Source of the DNA: JAGXSE01 sp040757295 | GTDB taxonomy: Bacteria; Bacillota; PH28-bin88 | Direction: 5' to 3' | NCBI GenBank assembly: GCA_040757295.1 | Contig: JBFLXH010000001.1 | Location: 62,001 to 126,000 of the forward strand | Length of the DNA stretch: 64,000 bases | Shown here: one piece after another, positions 35,257 through 43,161 of the stretch | Numbering within the stretch: the stretch's first letter is position 1 | How the letters are laid out: every line of letters starts with the position of its first letter | Made by a program: the position numbers and the translations under genes | Notes under the pieces: model-generated | Told to the model about the DNA's origin: nothing | Databases searched by the model: none | The model's input: the letters and a program-made list of their open reading frames with translations, nothing else

Positions 35257-36159
35257 TTGAGCAGGATTCCTTCATACCGCCAGCTTGGCCCTGCCGCTCT
35301 TGAGGACAGAGCCAATCAAGCCCTGTCCCGCTTAACTGAATGCAATCTTTGCCCTCACCTCTGCCGCATTAATCGCAAGGAAGGGCTGAAGGGCATTTGC
35401 CGGGCCGGGCCGGAAGCCATTATCTCCAGTTACGGCCCTCATTTTGGCGAGGAGCGGCCTTTAGTAGGCAAGAAGGGGTCGGGTACCATCTTCTTTGCTT
35501 ACTGCAGCCTGAAGTGCGTATTTTGCCAGAACTGGGAAATCAGCTGGGGAGGAGAAGGCCAACCTGTATCCAATCAGGAACTGGCAGAGATGATGATTGA
35601 TTTGGCAGGACAGGGCTGTCACAACATCAACCTGGTCACTCCCACTCATTTCGTGCCTCAGATCCTGGCAGCCCTGGCCATCGCTGCTGACAAGGGCCTG
35701 TCCATACCTTTGGTATATAACTGCGGCGGTTACGAAACACTGGACACTTTGACCCTCTTGGACGGAATTGTTGATATATATATGCCTGACTTTAAATACA
35801 GCAAAAACGATGCCGCTTACCGCTACTCGGGGGTAAAAGACTATGCCGGGAGGGCCAAAGAAGCTCTCAGGGAAATGTACCGCCAGGTGGGAGATTTACA
35901 ACTTGACGAACAGGGGATTGCTTTGCGGGGGCTGTTAGTGCGGCACCTAGTGATGCCTGAGGACCTGGCCGGCACCGAGGAAGTCTTAAGATTCCTGGCC
36001 ACGGAGATATCTCCGGCTTTGTTTGTCAATGTAATGCGTCAGTATTACCCTGCTTACAAGGCAAAAGACTACCCGCCACTGGACCGGCCCCTCACCAGGA
36101 CGGAATTCCGCCAGGCCTTGGAGCATGCCCGGCAGCTCGGGCTAAATATTCTTGATTAG
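35257..36159 (+). CDS. radical SAM protein, PflA-like / AmmeMemoRadiSam-related
   Basis: 300-residue radical SAM enzyme. The cluster motif is CSLKCVFC, preceded by an N-terminal CNLCPHLC and GICRAG region typical of the YgiQ-unrelated PflA-like group often named radical SAM protein of unknown role. TTG at 35257 is favoured because GAGGTGG lies 8 bases upstream; the frame is open 18 codons further. No glycyl-radical enzyme is adjacent, so the target is unknown. Convergent with the nuclease gene, with two bases between stops. Confidence 0.82.
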   Translation: MSRIPSYRQLGPAALEDRANQALSRLTECNLCPHLCRINRKEGLKGICRAGPEAIISSYGPHFGEERPLVGKKGSGTIFFAYCSLKCVFCQNWEISWGGEGQPVSNQELAEMMIDLAGQGCHNINLVTPTHFVPQILAALAIAADKGLSIPLVYNCGGYETLDTLTLLDGIVDIYMPDFKYSKNDAAYRYSGVKDYAGRAKEALREMYRQVGDLQLDEQGIALRGLLVRHLVMPEDLAGTEEVLRFLATEISPALFVNVMRQYYPAYKAKDYPPLDRPLTRTEFRQALEHARQLGLNILD

Positions 36160-36161
36160 GT

Positions 36162-36830
36162 CTAGCGCTTGGACTTGCGGTACCCTGCGGCAACAGCTTC
36201 CTCTTCGGTCGCAAATAACTCTTCGGCCACTGTCCGGTCGTAAAAGGCTCCTCCTGGGACATGGTAAATCTTTTCCCCGGAACTGCTGATATTGCCTTTG
36301 ATCAGTTTTTTCTCTTCCTTTGGCGGTGCAGCCGGCCCGGGATCAAGGCCCCAAAGTCCCCGGCGGGCCATCCGCGCTTCCCGCTCCAGTTGCAAAAACA
36401 AGTCAGCGTACCGCACGTTTGGCGGGACAGTCATCACCCTGGCATACCCTTCTTGTACCAGCTTGGCATTGATAAAGGTACCTTCAGGCAAGTAAGCATA
36501 GGCCAGGATCCTGCCGTACCTGTCTCTCTCCTGTACGTCCAGTTCAAGCCTGACTTGTTTTCCCTGGAGCAGCTTCCGGGTGAAGGCCTCCGCCTCTGTT
36601 CCATAAGGCTCCTGCTCTTTACCGGGGGCTTTAGTTTCAGGTGTATCAACCCCGATTAAACGGACCCGTTCTTCTTTGTCCTTCATTTTTACTATGAAGG
36701 TATCGCCATCGATCACTCGTGTCACAGTAAAAAAGCCTTGCCGATGGCCGCATCCGGTGTTTAACAAGGCCAATACCAATAATAGAAGCCCTAAAGCACG
36801 TTTTACCCACCAAAAACTGTTTCCCCTCAT
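36162..36830 (-). CDS. thermonuclease-family (SNase-like) extracellular nuclease
   Basis: 222-residue exported nuclease. A hydrophobic N-terminal segment ends in LLNTGCG, a plausible lipobox. The SNase domain shows RVIDGDTF, RLIGVDTPE, YGTEAEAF and RDRYGRILAY (catalytic Arg-Glu-Arg set). The C-terminal segment (GEKIYHVPGGAFYDRT and EEEAVAAGYRKSK) is the small Ada-like domain seen in many such nucleases. ATG at 36830 has GAGG 6 bases upstream. Confidence 0.85.
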   Translation of the reverse strand: MRGNSFWWVKRALGLLLLVLALLNTGCGHRQGFFTVTRVIDGDTFIVKMKDKEERVRLIGVDTPETKAPGKEQEPYGTEAEAFTRKLLQGKQVRLELDVQERDRYGRILAYAYLPEGTFINAKLVQEGYARVMTVPPNVRYADLFLQLEREARMARRGLWGLDPGPAAPPKEEKKLIKGNISSSGEKIYHVPGGAFYDRTVAEELFATEEEAVAAGYRKSKR

Positions 36831-36916
36831 AACTGTCCTCACTTGCACAATATATCTTGTCGATATTTAATTCGCTGAGGGAAAGCGAATACCTGCCGAA
36901 TTTGAAAAACCGCCGA

Positions 36917-37153
36917 CTACCTGCCCAACATGGTTACCTTGGCAGAGCGGTAGATGCCGGCAGCGCTGGTTCCCATCATTAATCCCATTATAATAGCAGG
37001 AATAGTTTCTTTTTGGGTAATAAACCCGCCGACTAATCCCAAAACCAGGTTCAGCACCGGCAGCAGCCTGTTGGGAACCCCAATCTGCTTGGCTAGTTCC
37101 GTTAATCCCATGATCAGGCTGACAATCCCTATGCCTTGAATTTCCGGTTCCAT
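36917..37153 (-). CDS. small membrane protein, phage-holin-like
   Basis: 78 residues with two to three hydrophobic segments and a short basic end; layout (LTELAKQIGVPNRLLPVLNL, then GLVGGFI and IIMGLMMGTSAAGIYRSAK) resembles a group of small holin-like proteins of clostridial phages. GGGAGG lies 10 bases before the ATG. No endolysin or other phage gene is next to it, so a lysis role is unsupported. Confidence 0.55.
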   Translation of the reverse strand: MEPEIQGIGIVSLIMGLTELAKQIGVPNRLLPVLNLVLGLVGGFITQKETIPAIIMGLMMGTSAAGIYRSAKVTMLGR

Positions 37154-37223
37154 ATCAAGCCAGCCTCCCTTGCCTTAAAATCTTAAATAATCCTTATGCA
37201 AGGGACAGCCAAACCATGCTGGC

Positions 37224-37382
37224 CTAATTCTTTTTTTCTAAAGGCTCATTATTATCCATGGTGGGGGTACCCTTTTGACGCCAAAACTTAACCGGGTCAA
37301 ACTCCATTGGCTTTTCCAATGCCGGGGCCGACAAACCTGGAACAGGCTGCTCTTTCGATTTGGCTTTTTTATTCCTGGCCAT
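37224..37382 (-). CDS. small hydrophilic protein of 52 residues
   Basis: A complete short frame with an excellent ribosome site (GGGAGG, 7 bases before ATG 37382) running to TAG at 37224. The product starts MARNKKAKSKEQPVP and is rich in Lys, Pro and Glu with FDPVKFWRQ in the middle. No family recognised. Its position between two other small genes and its ribosome site support it being real; small basic proteins of this type are common in spore formers, but that role is only a guess. Confidence 0.55.
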   Translation of the reverse strand: MARNKKAKSKEQPVPGLSAPALEKPMEFDPVKFWRQKGTPTMDNNEPLEKKN

Positions 37383-37497
37383 TATTTTGCCTCCCTTTTC
37401 AACCTTGAGCTATCCTTGCTTCCTATACGCCTGTTTATGCATGAAGGTTGCGGGTTTCAGGACAAGCTAGGGTTATCACAAACTGAGGGGGGCCCAA

Positions 37498-37719
37498 ATG
37501 CTTATCCATGAACTGGAAGATGAGGTGCGGCGATTGAAATTTGAGGTGACAGATCTGAAAACCCGGCTTAAAAAACTGGAGGAGAACCTGCCGGGAAACA
37601 ACAGGTTTGGCGGCCATTTCGGTGACTACGAAGAAGAAAGGTTAATTAACTATGAGGCACGGGCAGAGGATATCCGCTTCCCTAATGCAGACGATATTTA
37701 CGAAATTGGCCACAGTTAA
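37498..37719 (+). CDS. small coiled-coil protein
   Basis: 73 residues: a heptad-rich N-terminal half (LEDEVRRLKFEVTDLKTRLK) predicted as coiled coil and an acidic C-terminal half. GAGGGGGG precedes the ATG by 5 bases. No family is recognised. The region after it is structured and ends in a terminator, which could belong to the same transcript. Confidence 0.55.
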   Translation: MLIHELEDEVRRLKFEVTDLKTRLKKLEENLPGNNRFGGHFGDYEEERLINYEARAEDIRFPNADDIYEIGHS

Positions 37720-37724
37720 GAGAA

Positions 37725-37935
37725 GAAACACTGAGCCGCCAACCGGATTTTGCCTTTGCCCGAAAGGATAGGGTTCGCCTTTTTTGTGGAACGGCCTGAA
37801 TACCCGCCAGGGGCAGGCCGTCCGGCTAAGGCGACAAAGCCGCCAAATCTCCAGCACGGCGACTGAACCCGGACAAGAATAAGAGCCTTGCTGCTTGCGG
37901 GGGCAACACCAGCAGCCAAGGGGACTTCTTCAACA
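37725..37935 (+). ncRNA. candidate structured RNA or 3' UTR, family not identified
   Basis: A GC-rich intergenic stretch with several nested helices on the plus strand: ACGGCCTG / CAGGCCGT hairpin; a long-range GGGTTC / GAACCC pairing (about 37771 to 37871) closing it; and CCTTGCTGCT / AGCAGCCAAGG enclosing a GGGGGCAAC loop. It is followed by the terminator at 37940. It does not match tRNA, tmRNA, SRP RNA, RNase P or 6S signatures that I know. It could be an independent RNA or a folded 3' UTR; strand is inferred from the terminator position. Confidence 0.35.
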
Positions 37936-37939
37936 ATCT

Positions 37940-37964
37940 GAGACCCGGGGGTTCCCCGGGTCTC
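37940..37964. terminator. strong hairpin between convergent units
   Basis: 11-bp stem GAGACCCGGGG / CCCCGGGTCTC with a GTT loop, lying 18 bases past the cytochrome stop (minus strand) and after the structured region (plus strand). T tracts are weak on both sides. Confidence 0.65.
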
Positions 37965-37982
37965 TCTGCTTTGACCATTTTC

Positions 37983-39377
37983 TTAATATCTTTTTATCCA
38001 GCGGGAATGGACAAAACCCATTCTGCCCTTTTCTGTTTCCACCTGCAACCAATTGCCGGCTTGCCCTAGGATCTTAACCTGGTCACCCCGGTGGGCCCAG
38101 CCAATAATCCTGTGTTTGACTCCCGCCCCTTGCCTGATGTTTAGAGCGAAGGCCGTTACTTTACCATCATATTCAGCCTTGGCTACCTTTTCTTCTTTTT
38201 TAGGCTGCTCCGCCTGAGGAGTCCTTTCTTCAACCAGGTCTAAATACAGCACATTGCTGACAGCATGATTGAAGCTGGTATTGTTGTTAAATACGGCCAC
38301 TCCGAAGGCCTTTGGCTTACCAACTTCAAAAACCGCATCATCGGGATTTTTTGTATCCAGGTCCCTTGTCATTACCAGGGTCCACTTGCCATTTGCCCAT
38401 TCAGCAAAGGTTTGCACATCCCCACGGCTTCCCTCGGGACCGGTTGGGATGCCCAGCTGGTTAGCATCGGTGATGACAAAGCCGGGGAGGACGTCACCCT
38501 CTTTTATGGCACTCATGTCCAATTCCACAGCTTGGGAAGCAAACAAAAAGGTTTTGTCCGTGATGCCCAGATTTGGATTAAACATGTATTTGGGCATGGT
38601 TACCTTGGTCTCTCCAATGGTTACTGTCTGCTCGTTTCTTATTTCCCCGTTTTTTCCTCTGTCAGCGGACCGGCCCCTTTTATTACCAGCTTCTTCAGGA
38701 GCAACATACTGCACAAAACCGTCGTCGGTCCAATTAAGAGGGTGGGAGCGAGTTGATTTCCAGTGCCACAAGTCCGTAGTTTCGCCAGGCTTATTGGTAT
38801 ATTTCCCAAAGTCTTTGGTATAGCTGTGACAAGTCATGGCGCAGCCGGTTTGGTCGAAGCCGGCGGTATTGATATTCCACTGGAAGGAAAGCCGGTCCTC
38901 ATCATATTTTTTTCCGTCCCGCACCCAGGAGCCATTCTTGTACTCCCAACTGTCCTTTAAAAGATCAGGCTTGGGGTCAGCCCATTGGGCTAATATGTAC
39001 AGCTTCTGATCATTAAATACCGATTTTAAAGTGATGGTCGGCGTGGCTGATGCCGGGTCTTTAGGAGCATTGGGAGAAATCCAATAAGTTGGCACCTGCA
39101 GGGCTGGAGCTTTAGACCAGACGGTCTCCACCGCCTTGCTCTCCTTAATGGGCTCAATATCAACTTTCAAGGCTTTTAAAGTATTGGCTGCAGTCTTTTG
39201 GCTAAGGGCGGGAGAATTGCTGTCGCCAAGCACCAGTTTGGGAGCGCCAGGCTTGCCTACCTGCTCGCCGCTGTGGCACACGGCACAACTGGCATTATAG
39301 CTGGGGAAAGCATTAGCGGCAGCCATGCCGAAGGCCCAAATCATAAGAGCAAGAATTGCAAATTTAACACTTCTCAT
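37983..39377 (-). CDS. exported c-type cytochrome with ethylbenzene-dehydrogenase-like haem domain and SH3 tail
   Basis: 464 residues. A signal peptide ends near NAFPS, followed by CAVCH, a canonical haem c site. The central region (TITLKSVFNDQKLYILAQWADP, KYDEDRLSFQWNIN) resembles the ethylbenzene-dehydrogenase haem-binding domain found in periplasmic cytochromes. It contains CAMTCH, a CX3CH variant that may bind a second haem. The last 65 residues (VTAFALNIRQGAGVKHRI, WLQVETEKGRMGFVHSRWI) form a bacterial SH3 domain, probably for cell-wall attachment. GAGGTGG precedes the ATG. Confidence 0.8.
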   Translation of the reverse strand: MRSVKFAILALMIWAFGMAAANAFPSYNASCAVCHSGEQVGKPGAPKLVLGDSNSPALSQKTAANTLKALKVDIEPIKESKAVETVWSKAPALQVPTYWISPNAPKDPASATPTITLKSVFNDQKLYILAQWADPKPDLLKDSWEYKNGSWVRDGKKYDEDRLSFQWNINTAGFDQTGCAMTCHSYTKDFGKYTNKPGETTDLWHWKSTRSHPLNWTDDGFVQYVAPEEAGNKRGRSADRGKNGEIRNEQTVTIGETKVTMPKYMFNPNLGITDKTFLFASQAVELDMSAIKEGDVLPGFVITDANQLGIPTGPEGSRGDVQTFAEWANGKWTLVMTRDLDTKNPDDAVFEVGKPKAFGVAVFNNNTSFNHAVSNVLYLDLVEERTPQAEQPKKEEKVAKAEYDGKVTAFALNIRQGAGVKHRIIGWAHRGDQVKILGQAGNWLQVETEKGRMGFVHSRWIKRY

Positions 39378-39812
39378 AATACCACCTCAATTTTTTGATT
39401 GATAGCAATAAACGGGATTGATATTCATTTTCATTTACTTTCCAGGCACCCCCTTCCCCAATACTTTCCAGGCACCCCCTTCCCCAAAAATATACAAGGG
39501 ATATCCTTCTTATATGTTTATTGCTTAACTTATAAGCTTAATTAACTTAAATTTTTCAAACGGAATTATTGTTTTTCTGAGAGCAAAGAATTTATTTGCC
39601 CCCTCGATGCCCCTTGCTTCAATTCATAATTGATAATTACTATCAGTATAGCTGTTTTTTCTTTTTCCGTAAATGTTGAAAATTGGGCCAATATTAATGA
39701 AATTGTCCTGTTTATTCCTCATTAATCAGTGTTTCTCTAATTAACGTTTAATAATAAATTGTTTAGCGGCAAACTTGCTCCTGGCCAAAAGGAGTGTGGG
39801 TTTTCCAAAAAT
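39378..39812. other. AT-rich intergenic region upstream of the cytochrome gene
   Basis: About 430 AT-rich bases holding the 26-bp tandem repeat at 39436-39487 and presumably the cytochrome promoter. No gene and no recognised riboswitch. Confidence 0.5.
39436..39487. repeat. 26-bp perfect tandem repeat
   Basis: Two adjacent identical copies (39436-39461 and 39462-39487) of a unit beginning TACTTTCCAGGCACCCCC and ending TTCCCCAA. Only two units; its GC content differs sharply from the AT-rich surroundings. Confidence 0.85.
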
Positions 39813-39835
39813 AAAAAAAGGAACCAAAAGGTCCC
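39813..39835 (-). terminator. Rho-independent terminator of ddl
   Basis: On the minus strand GGGACC-TTTT-GGTTCC (one G-T pair) is followed by TTTTTTTATTTTT, 35 bases after the ddl stop. Confidence 0.8.
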
Positions 39836-39869
39836 CTCAAGTAACCAGGCGGAACAGTTACCTTATTTC

Positions 39870-40991
39870 TTAATGGTAAATGGAATATGTTGTTTCGGAT
39901 CTATTTTTGTCCGCGTGTCTCTCGATAGCCAGTTCAATTAACCGGTCCAGCAGGCGGCCATAAGACAGGCCGCTTGCCTCCCACAGCTTGGGATACATGC
40001 TGAAGCGGGTGAAGCCGGGAATGGTATTTATTTCATTAACCAAGACCTCACCGGTATCCCGGGTCAGGAAAAAATCCACCCTGGCCATCCCGCTGCAGTC
40101 AATGGCTTTAAATGCCGCCCCCGCCAGCCGGCGCACCTCCTCCACCGTTTCCGGCGGCAGATCAGCCGGGATAATTAATTGGGATTTGCCGTCCAGGTAC
40201 TTTGCTTCATAGTCATAAAACTCATTGGAGGGAATGATCTCTCCCGGCAAAGAGGCTTCCGGCACATCATTGCCCAGGACGCTGACTTCAATTTCCCGGG
40301 CGTTCACACCCTTTTCCGCGATTAGCTTGCGGTCATACCGGGCAGCCTCCCGCAGGGCATCCGCCAACTGGTCCCTGTTCTTTGCTTTGGAAATTCCTAC
40401 ACTGGAGCCCAGGTTGGCCGGTTTGACAAAAGAGGGGTAACCCAGGGCCTCTTCTATCTCTGTCACCACCTTTTGAAGATTTTCCTCCACATCCCGCCGT
40501 AATACCGCCCTAAAATCGGTTTGGGGCAAACCATGCTGGGCAAATACTGTTTTCATCATCACTTTATCCATCCCCAGGGCAGAAGCCAGCACTCCCGCGC
40601 CCACATAAGGAATATTGGACAATTCCAGCAAACCCTGCACCGTGCCGTCTTCCCCATAAGTACCGTGCAGTATGGGAATAATCACATCTACCGGCTCCTG
40701 CTTTATGGACAAAACCCCTTCTCCCTTGTTGAACAGTGCGAACCCTTTTTTCGTCGGATCCGCCAATAGGGTCCCTGCTATACTTCCTCTGCCAAAACTC
40801 CCGCTTTGCTGCGCCTCGACCAAGTCTGCGTTAAAAAGCCATCTCCCTTCTTTGGTAATGGCCACCGGCACCACTTCATACTTTTCCTTATCCAGGGCAG
40901 CTATTACCGACGCAGCGGAATTAATTGACACCTCGTGTTCCCCTGACCGGCCGCCGAACAGCACCGCTACCCGCATTTTCCCCTCTGCCAA
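39870..40991 (-). CDS. ddl: D-alanine--D-alanine ligase
   Basis: 373-residue ATP-grasp ligase making D-Ala-D-Ala for peptidoglycan. LFGGRSGEHEVS, HGTYGEDGTVQGLLE, FVKPANLGSSVGI, FYDYEAKYLDG (omega loop with the Tyr of D-Ala-D-Ala enzymes) and NEINTIPGFT are all present; there is no sign of a Van-type D-Ala-D-Lac loop. TTG at 40991 is preferred with GGAGGT 8 bases upstream; an ATG five codons later is possible. Monocistronic. Confidence 0.93.
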   Translation of the reverse strand: MAEGKMRVAVLFGGRSGEHEVSINSAASVIAALDKEKYEVVPVAITKEGRWLFNADLVEAQQSGSFGRGSIAGTLLADPTKKGFALFNKGEGVLSIKQEPVDVIIPILHGTYGEDGTVQGLLELSNIPYVGAGVLASALGMDKVMMKTVFAQHGLPQTDFRAVLRRDVEENLQKVVTEIEEALGYPSFVKPANLGSSVGISKAKNRDQLADALREAARYDRKLIAEKGVNAREIEVSVLGNDVPEASLPGEIIPSNEFYDYEAKYLDGKSQLIIPADLPPETVEEVRRLAGAAFKAIDCSGMARVDFFLTRDTGEVLVNEINTIPGFTRFSMYPKLWEASGLSYGRLLDRLIELAIERHADKNRSETTYSIYH

Positions 40992-41327
40992 TCCCTTCCA
41001 CCTCCAAAACCAGCCTTATCTTTAGTATATGGCTTGGTTTGCAGAATTCTACCAACAAATTTACCTTTCCTTTATTTCCTAAAAAAATTATGGTCCCTGG
41101 GCATGCCTTGTTTTGATTTGCACAAGCTAAGCCAGCGCTTATTGTGATTTCCCAGGTTATTGCATTGTTATTGCATTATTAAAAAACCTTTTTTTGGTGT
41201 CACCCACCGCTTTAGGTGGCGGGTACGATTTGTTTTTCAGGCGGCGGGTCATATCCCCCACTTCGTTGCAACGGTGTGTTGAAACTGTTTCGCAGTTTCT
41301 TCTGAATCCTAAAAATAGATTAGTGAA
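40992..41327. other. intergenic region between fadE and ddl
   Basis: No gene is seen. It contains a perfect GAAACTG-TTTCG-CAGTTTC hairpin near 41281 and an ACCCGCC / GGTGGGT hairpin near 41210 that resembles ends of IS200/IS605-type elements, but no transposase sequence is present. Confidence 0.4.
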
Positions 41328-41353
41328 CAAAAAAGGCCGGGGGAACCCCGGCC
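41328..41353 (-). terminator. Rho-independent terminator of the fad operon
   Basis: 8-bp perfect stem GGCCGGGG / CCCCGGCC at 41335-41353 followed on the minus strand by TTTTTTG, 16 bases after the acyl-CoA dehydrogenase stop. Confidence 0.88.
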
Positions 41354-41368
41354 AAATAGATCTTTCTA

Positions 41369-43117
41369 TCAACATGTGTAGCCTTCTGCCGCCAGGACCC
41401 GGTCTGCTATCAAACGACGCACCTGGATGCCGTTAATGGGCTGGTAGCGCAGGAGTTTCCGCAGTCCTGCCAGTTGGGTCCTCAGTTCGTCCCCGGAGGA
41501 CACGGCTGCCAGGACCTCCTTGGCCCAGTTTTCAAACTTTGGCATGCTGTCATTGACCAGGCTCTGCACCAAGAGGATTTTCAAGCCGGCTCCTTCTTCC
41601 CCCTTAAGCCGGATTTCCTTTTCAGCCCTGAGGAGCCCGCTTTCCAGGGCATAGATCTCGATGATCATGTTGGCTAAAAGGGCTAGTATTTCCTGTTCCC
41701 GTTCCATTTGATCCAGGTATTTTTGAGCGGCTACACCCGCAGCCATCAGGAACACCTTTTTAGCCGCCTCGACAGCCTCCGCTTGCTTAGCCAGGGGACC
41801 CTCTCCGGCGGGGCTTCCGGCCTGTACCCCCACCAGTTCTTTGGCTACTTGCTGGGCTGCCTGGATTAATGGAAGTTGGCCTTTTATAGCCCTGCGCAGG
41901 AGAGTGCCGGGGATTAGGAGCCTATTAATCTCATTGGTCCCCTCGAATATCCGGTTGATGCGGCTGTCCCGGTAGATCAGCTCAACAGGATATTCCTGGC
42001 TGTAGCCGTATCCCCCAAAGATTTGCAGGGCCTCGTCAGCCACCTGGTCCAGAACTTCAGAGGAATAGACCTTATTGATGGAACACTCGACGGCATACTC
42101 CTCAATTCCTTTAGCCTGGGCCGCCGGTTCCAGCCCCTTTAATACCTTGTCCAGCATGCCGCCTGTCCGGTAAACCATGCTTTCTACCGCATAAGTAGCG
42201 GCGGCCATCCGGGCCAGTTTTTCCTGGATCAAGCCAAACCTGGCGATAGGTACCCCAAACTGGATGCGTTCAAGGGAGTACTTGGCTGCCAGGTCAATGG
42301 CCAGCTTAGCTGCCCCCAAACACCCCGCAGCCAGTTTAAAGCGGCCTATATTCAGGATATTAAAAGCCACTACATGGCCCCGGCCGATTTCCCCCAGCAA
42401 GTTTTCCGCAGGTACCCTGGCATGATCAAGAATTAAGCTGCAGGTGGAAGAACCCTTTAAACCCATCTTCTTCTCTTCCGGGCCGGTAAAAACCCCTTCG
42501 AAATCCTTTTCCACTATAAAAGCCGAGAATTTATCCCCGTCGACTTTGGCGTAAACAATGAAGACATCAGCAAAGCCCGCATTGGTAATGAATTGTTTGG
42601 TACCGTTCAGGATATAGTGGGTGCCGTCGTCGCTCAAGACCGCCTTTGTTTTGGCCGCCAGAGCGTCAGAACCGGATCCGGGTTCAGTTAAAGCATAAGC
42701 CGCCAGTTTCTCCCCTGTGGCAAGCAGTGGCAGGTACTTGGACTTTTGCTGTTCATTGCCGAAGTAAACTATAGGCAGTGTCCCGATGCCTGTATGGGCG
42801 CCGTGACTGATGACAAAAGAGCCCCCGGCTGCCAGGTTTTCTCCAATCAAGAGAGAGCTGATCTTATCCAGCTCCATTCCGCCGAAGTCCTCTGGCACTT
42901 CGGCAGACAATAGACCAAGTTCCCCCGACTTTTTTAATAACTCAACCATTAAACCCGGCTCCTGGGCTTCCAGGGCTGCCATTTTTGCGGATATTTCATT
43001 AGCTACAAAGTCTGCCGCCAGGGAACCAATCATGCGGTGCTCTTCGGTGAAATCCTCCGGGGTAAAAACCTGCCCTGGTTCCGCCTTTTCCAACAAAAAC
43101 ATTCCGCCTTTGGACAC
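41369..43117 (-). CDS. fadE: acyl-CoA dehydrogenase, FadE type with C-terminal extension
   Basis: 582-residue flavoprotein introducing the 2,3 double bond in acyl-CoA. The acyl-CoA dehydrogenase core (YALTEPGSGSDA, KQFITNAG, QIFGGYGYSQEYPVE) has the catalytic Glu in IFEGTNEI; a C-terminal extension of about 180 residues matches the layout of Bacillus FadE. GTG at 43117 is preferred with GGGAG 8 bases upstream. It is the third gene of the fadN-fadA-fadE operon. The electron acceptor (ETF) is not in the window. Confidence 0.9.
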   Translation of the reverse strand: MSKGGMFLLEKAEPGQVFTPEDFTEEHRMIGSLAADFVANEISAKMAALEAQEPGLMVELLKKSGELGLLSAEVPEDFGGMELDKISSLLIGENLAAGGSFVISHGAHTGIGTLPIVYFGNEQQKSKYLPLLATGEKLAAYALTEPGSGSDALAAKTKAVLSDDGTHYILNGTKQFITNAGFADVFIVYAKVDGDKFSAFIVEKDFEGVFTGPEEKKMGLKGSSTCSLILDHARVPAENLLGEIGRGHVVAFNILNIGRFKLAAGCLGAAKLAIDLAAKYSLERIQFGVPIARFGLIQEKLARMAAATYAVESMVYRTGGMLDKVLKGLEPAAQAKGIEEYAVECSINKVYSSEVLDQVADEALQIFGGYGYSQEYPVELIYRDSRINRIFEGTNEINRLLIPGTLLRRAIKGQLPLIQAAQQVAKELVGVQAGSPAGEGPLAKQAEAVEAAKKVFLMAAGVAAQKYLDQMEREQEILALLANMIIEIYALESGLLRAEKEIRLKGEEGAGLKILLVQSLVNDSMPKFENWAKEVLAAVSSGDELRTQLAGLRKLLRYQPINGIQVRRLIADRVLAAEGYTC

Positions 43118-43161
43118 AAGGCTCACTCCCTTCTGATAGCTTCTTTTTCGCTGATGCCTGA

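Noticed and set aside
36917..37153. Prophage lysis cassette
   Set aside because: Only one holin-like small membrane protein is present, with no endolysin or structural gene nearby.
37275..37511. Plus-strand open frame of 78 codons
   Set aside because: It overlaps the minus-strand 52-residue gene, which has a much better ribosome site; the plus-strand product has no family-like features.
37850..37885. tRNA T-arm-like sequence (GGGTTCAGTCGCC on the minus strand)
   Set aside because: No acceptor stem, D arm or anticodon arm can be built around it.
37642..37919. Minus-strand open frames in the structured region
   Set aside because: They are antisense to GC-rich hairpins and resemble spurious products of structured RNA regions; no ribosome sites.
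41160..41330. Possible end of an IS200/IS605 element (hairpin near 41210)
   Set aside because: No TnpA or TnpB coding sequence on either side and the stem is imperfect.
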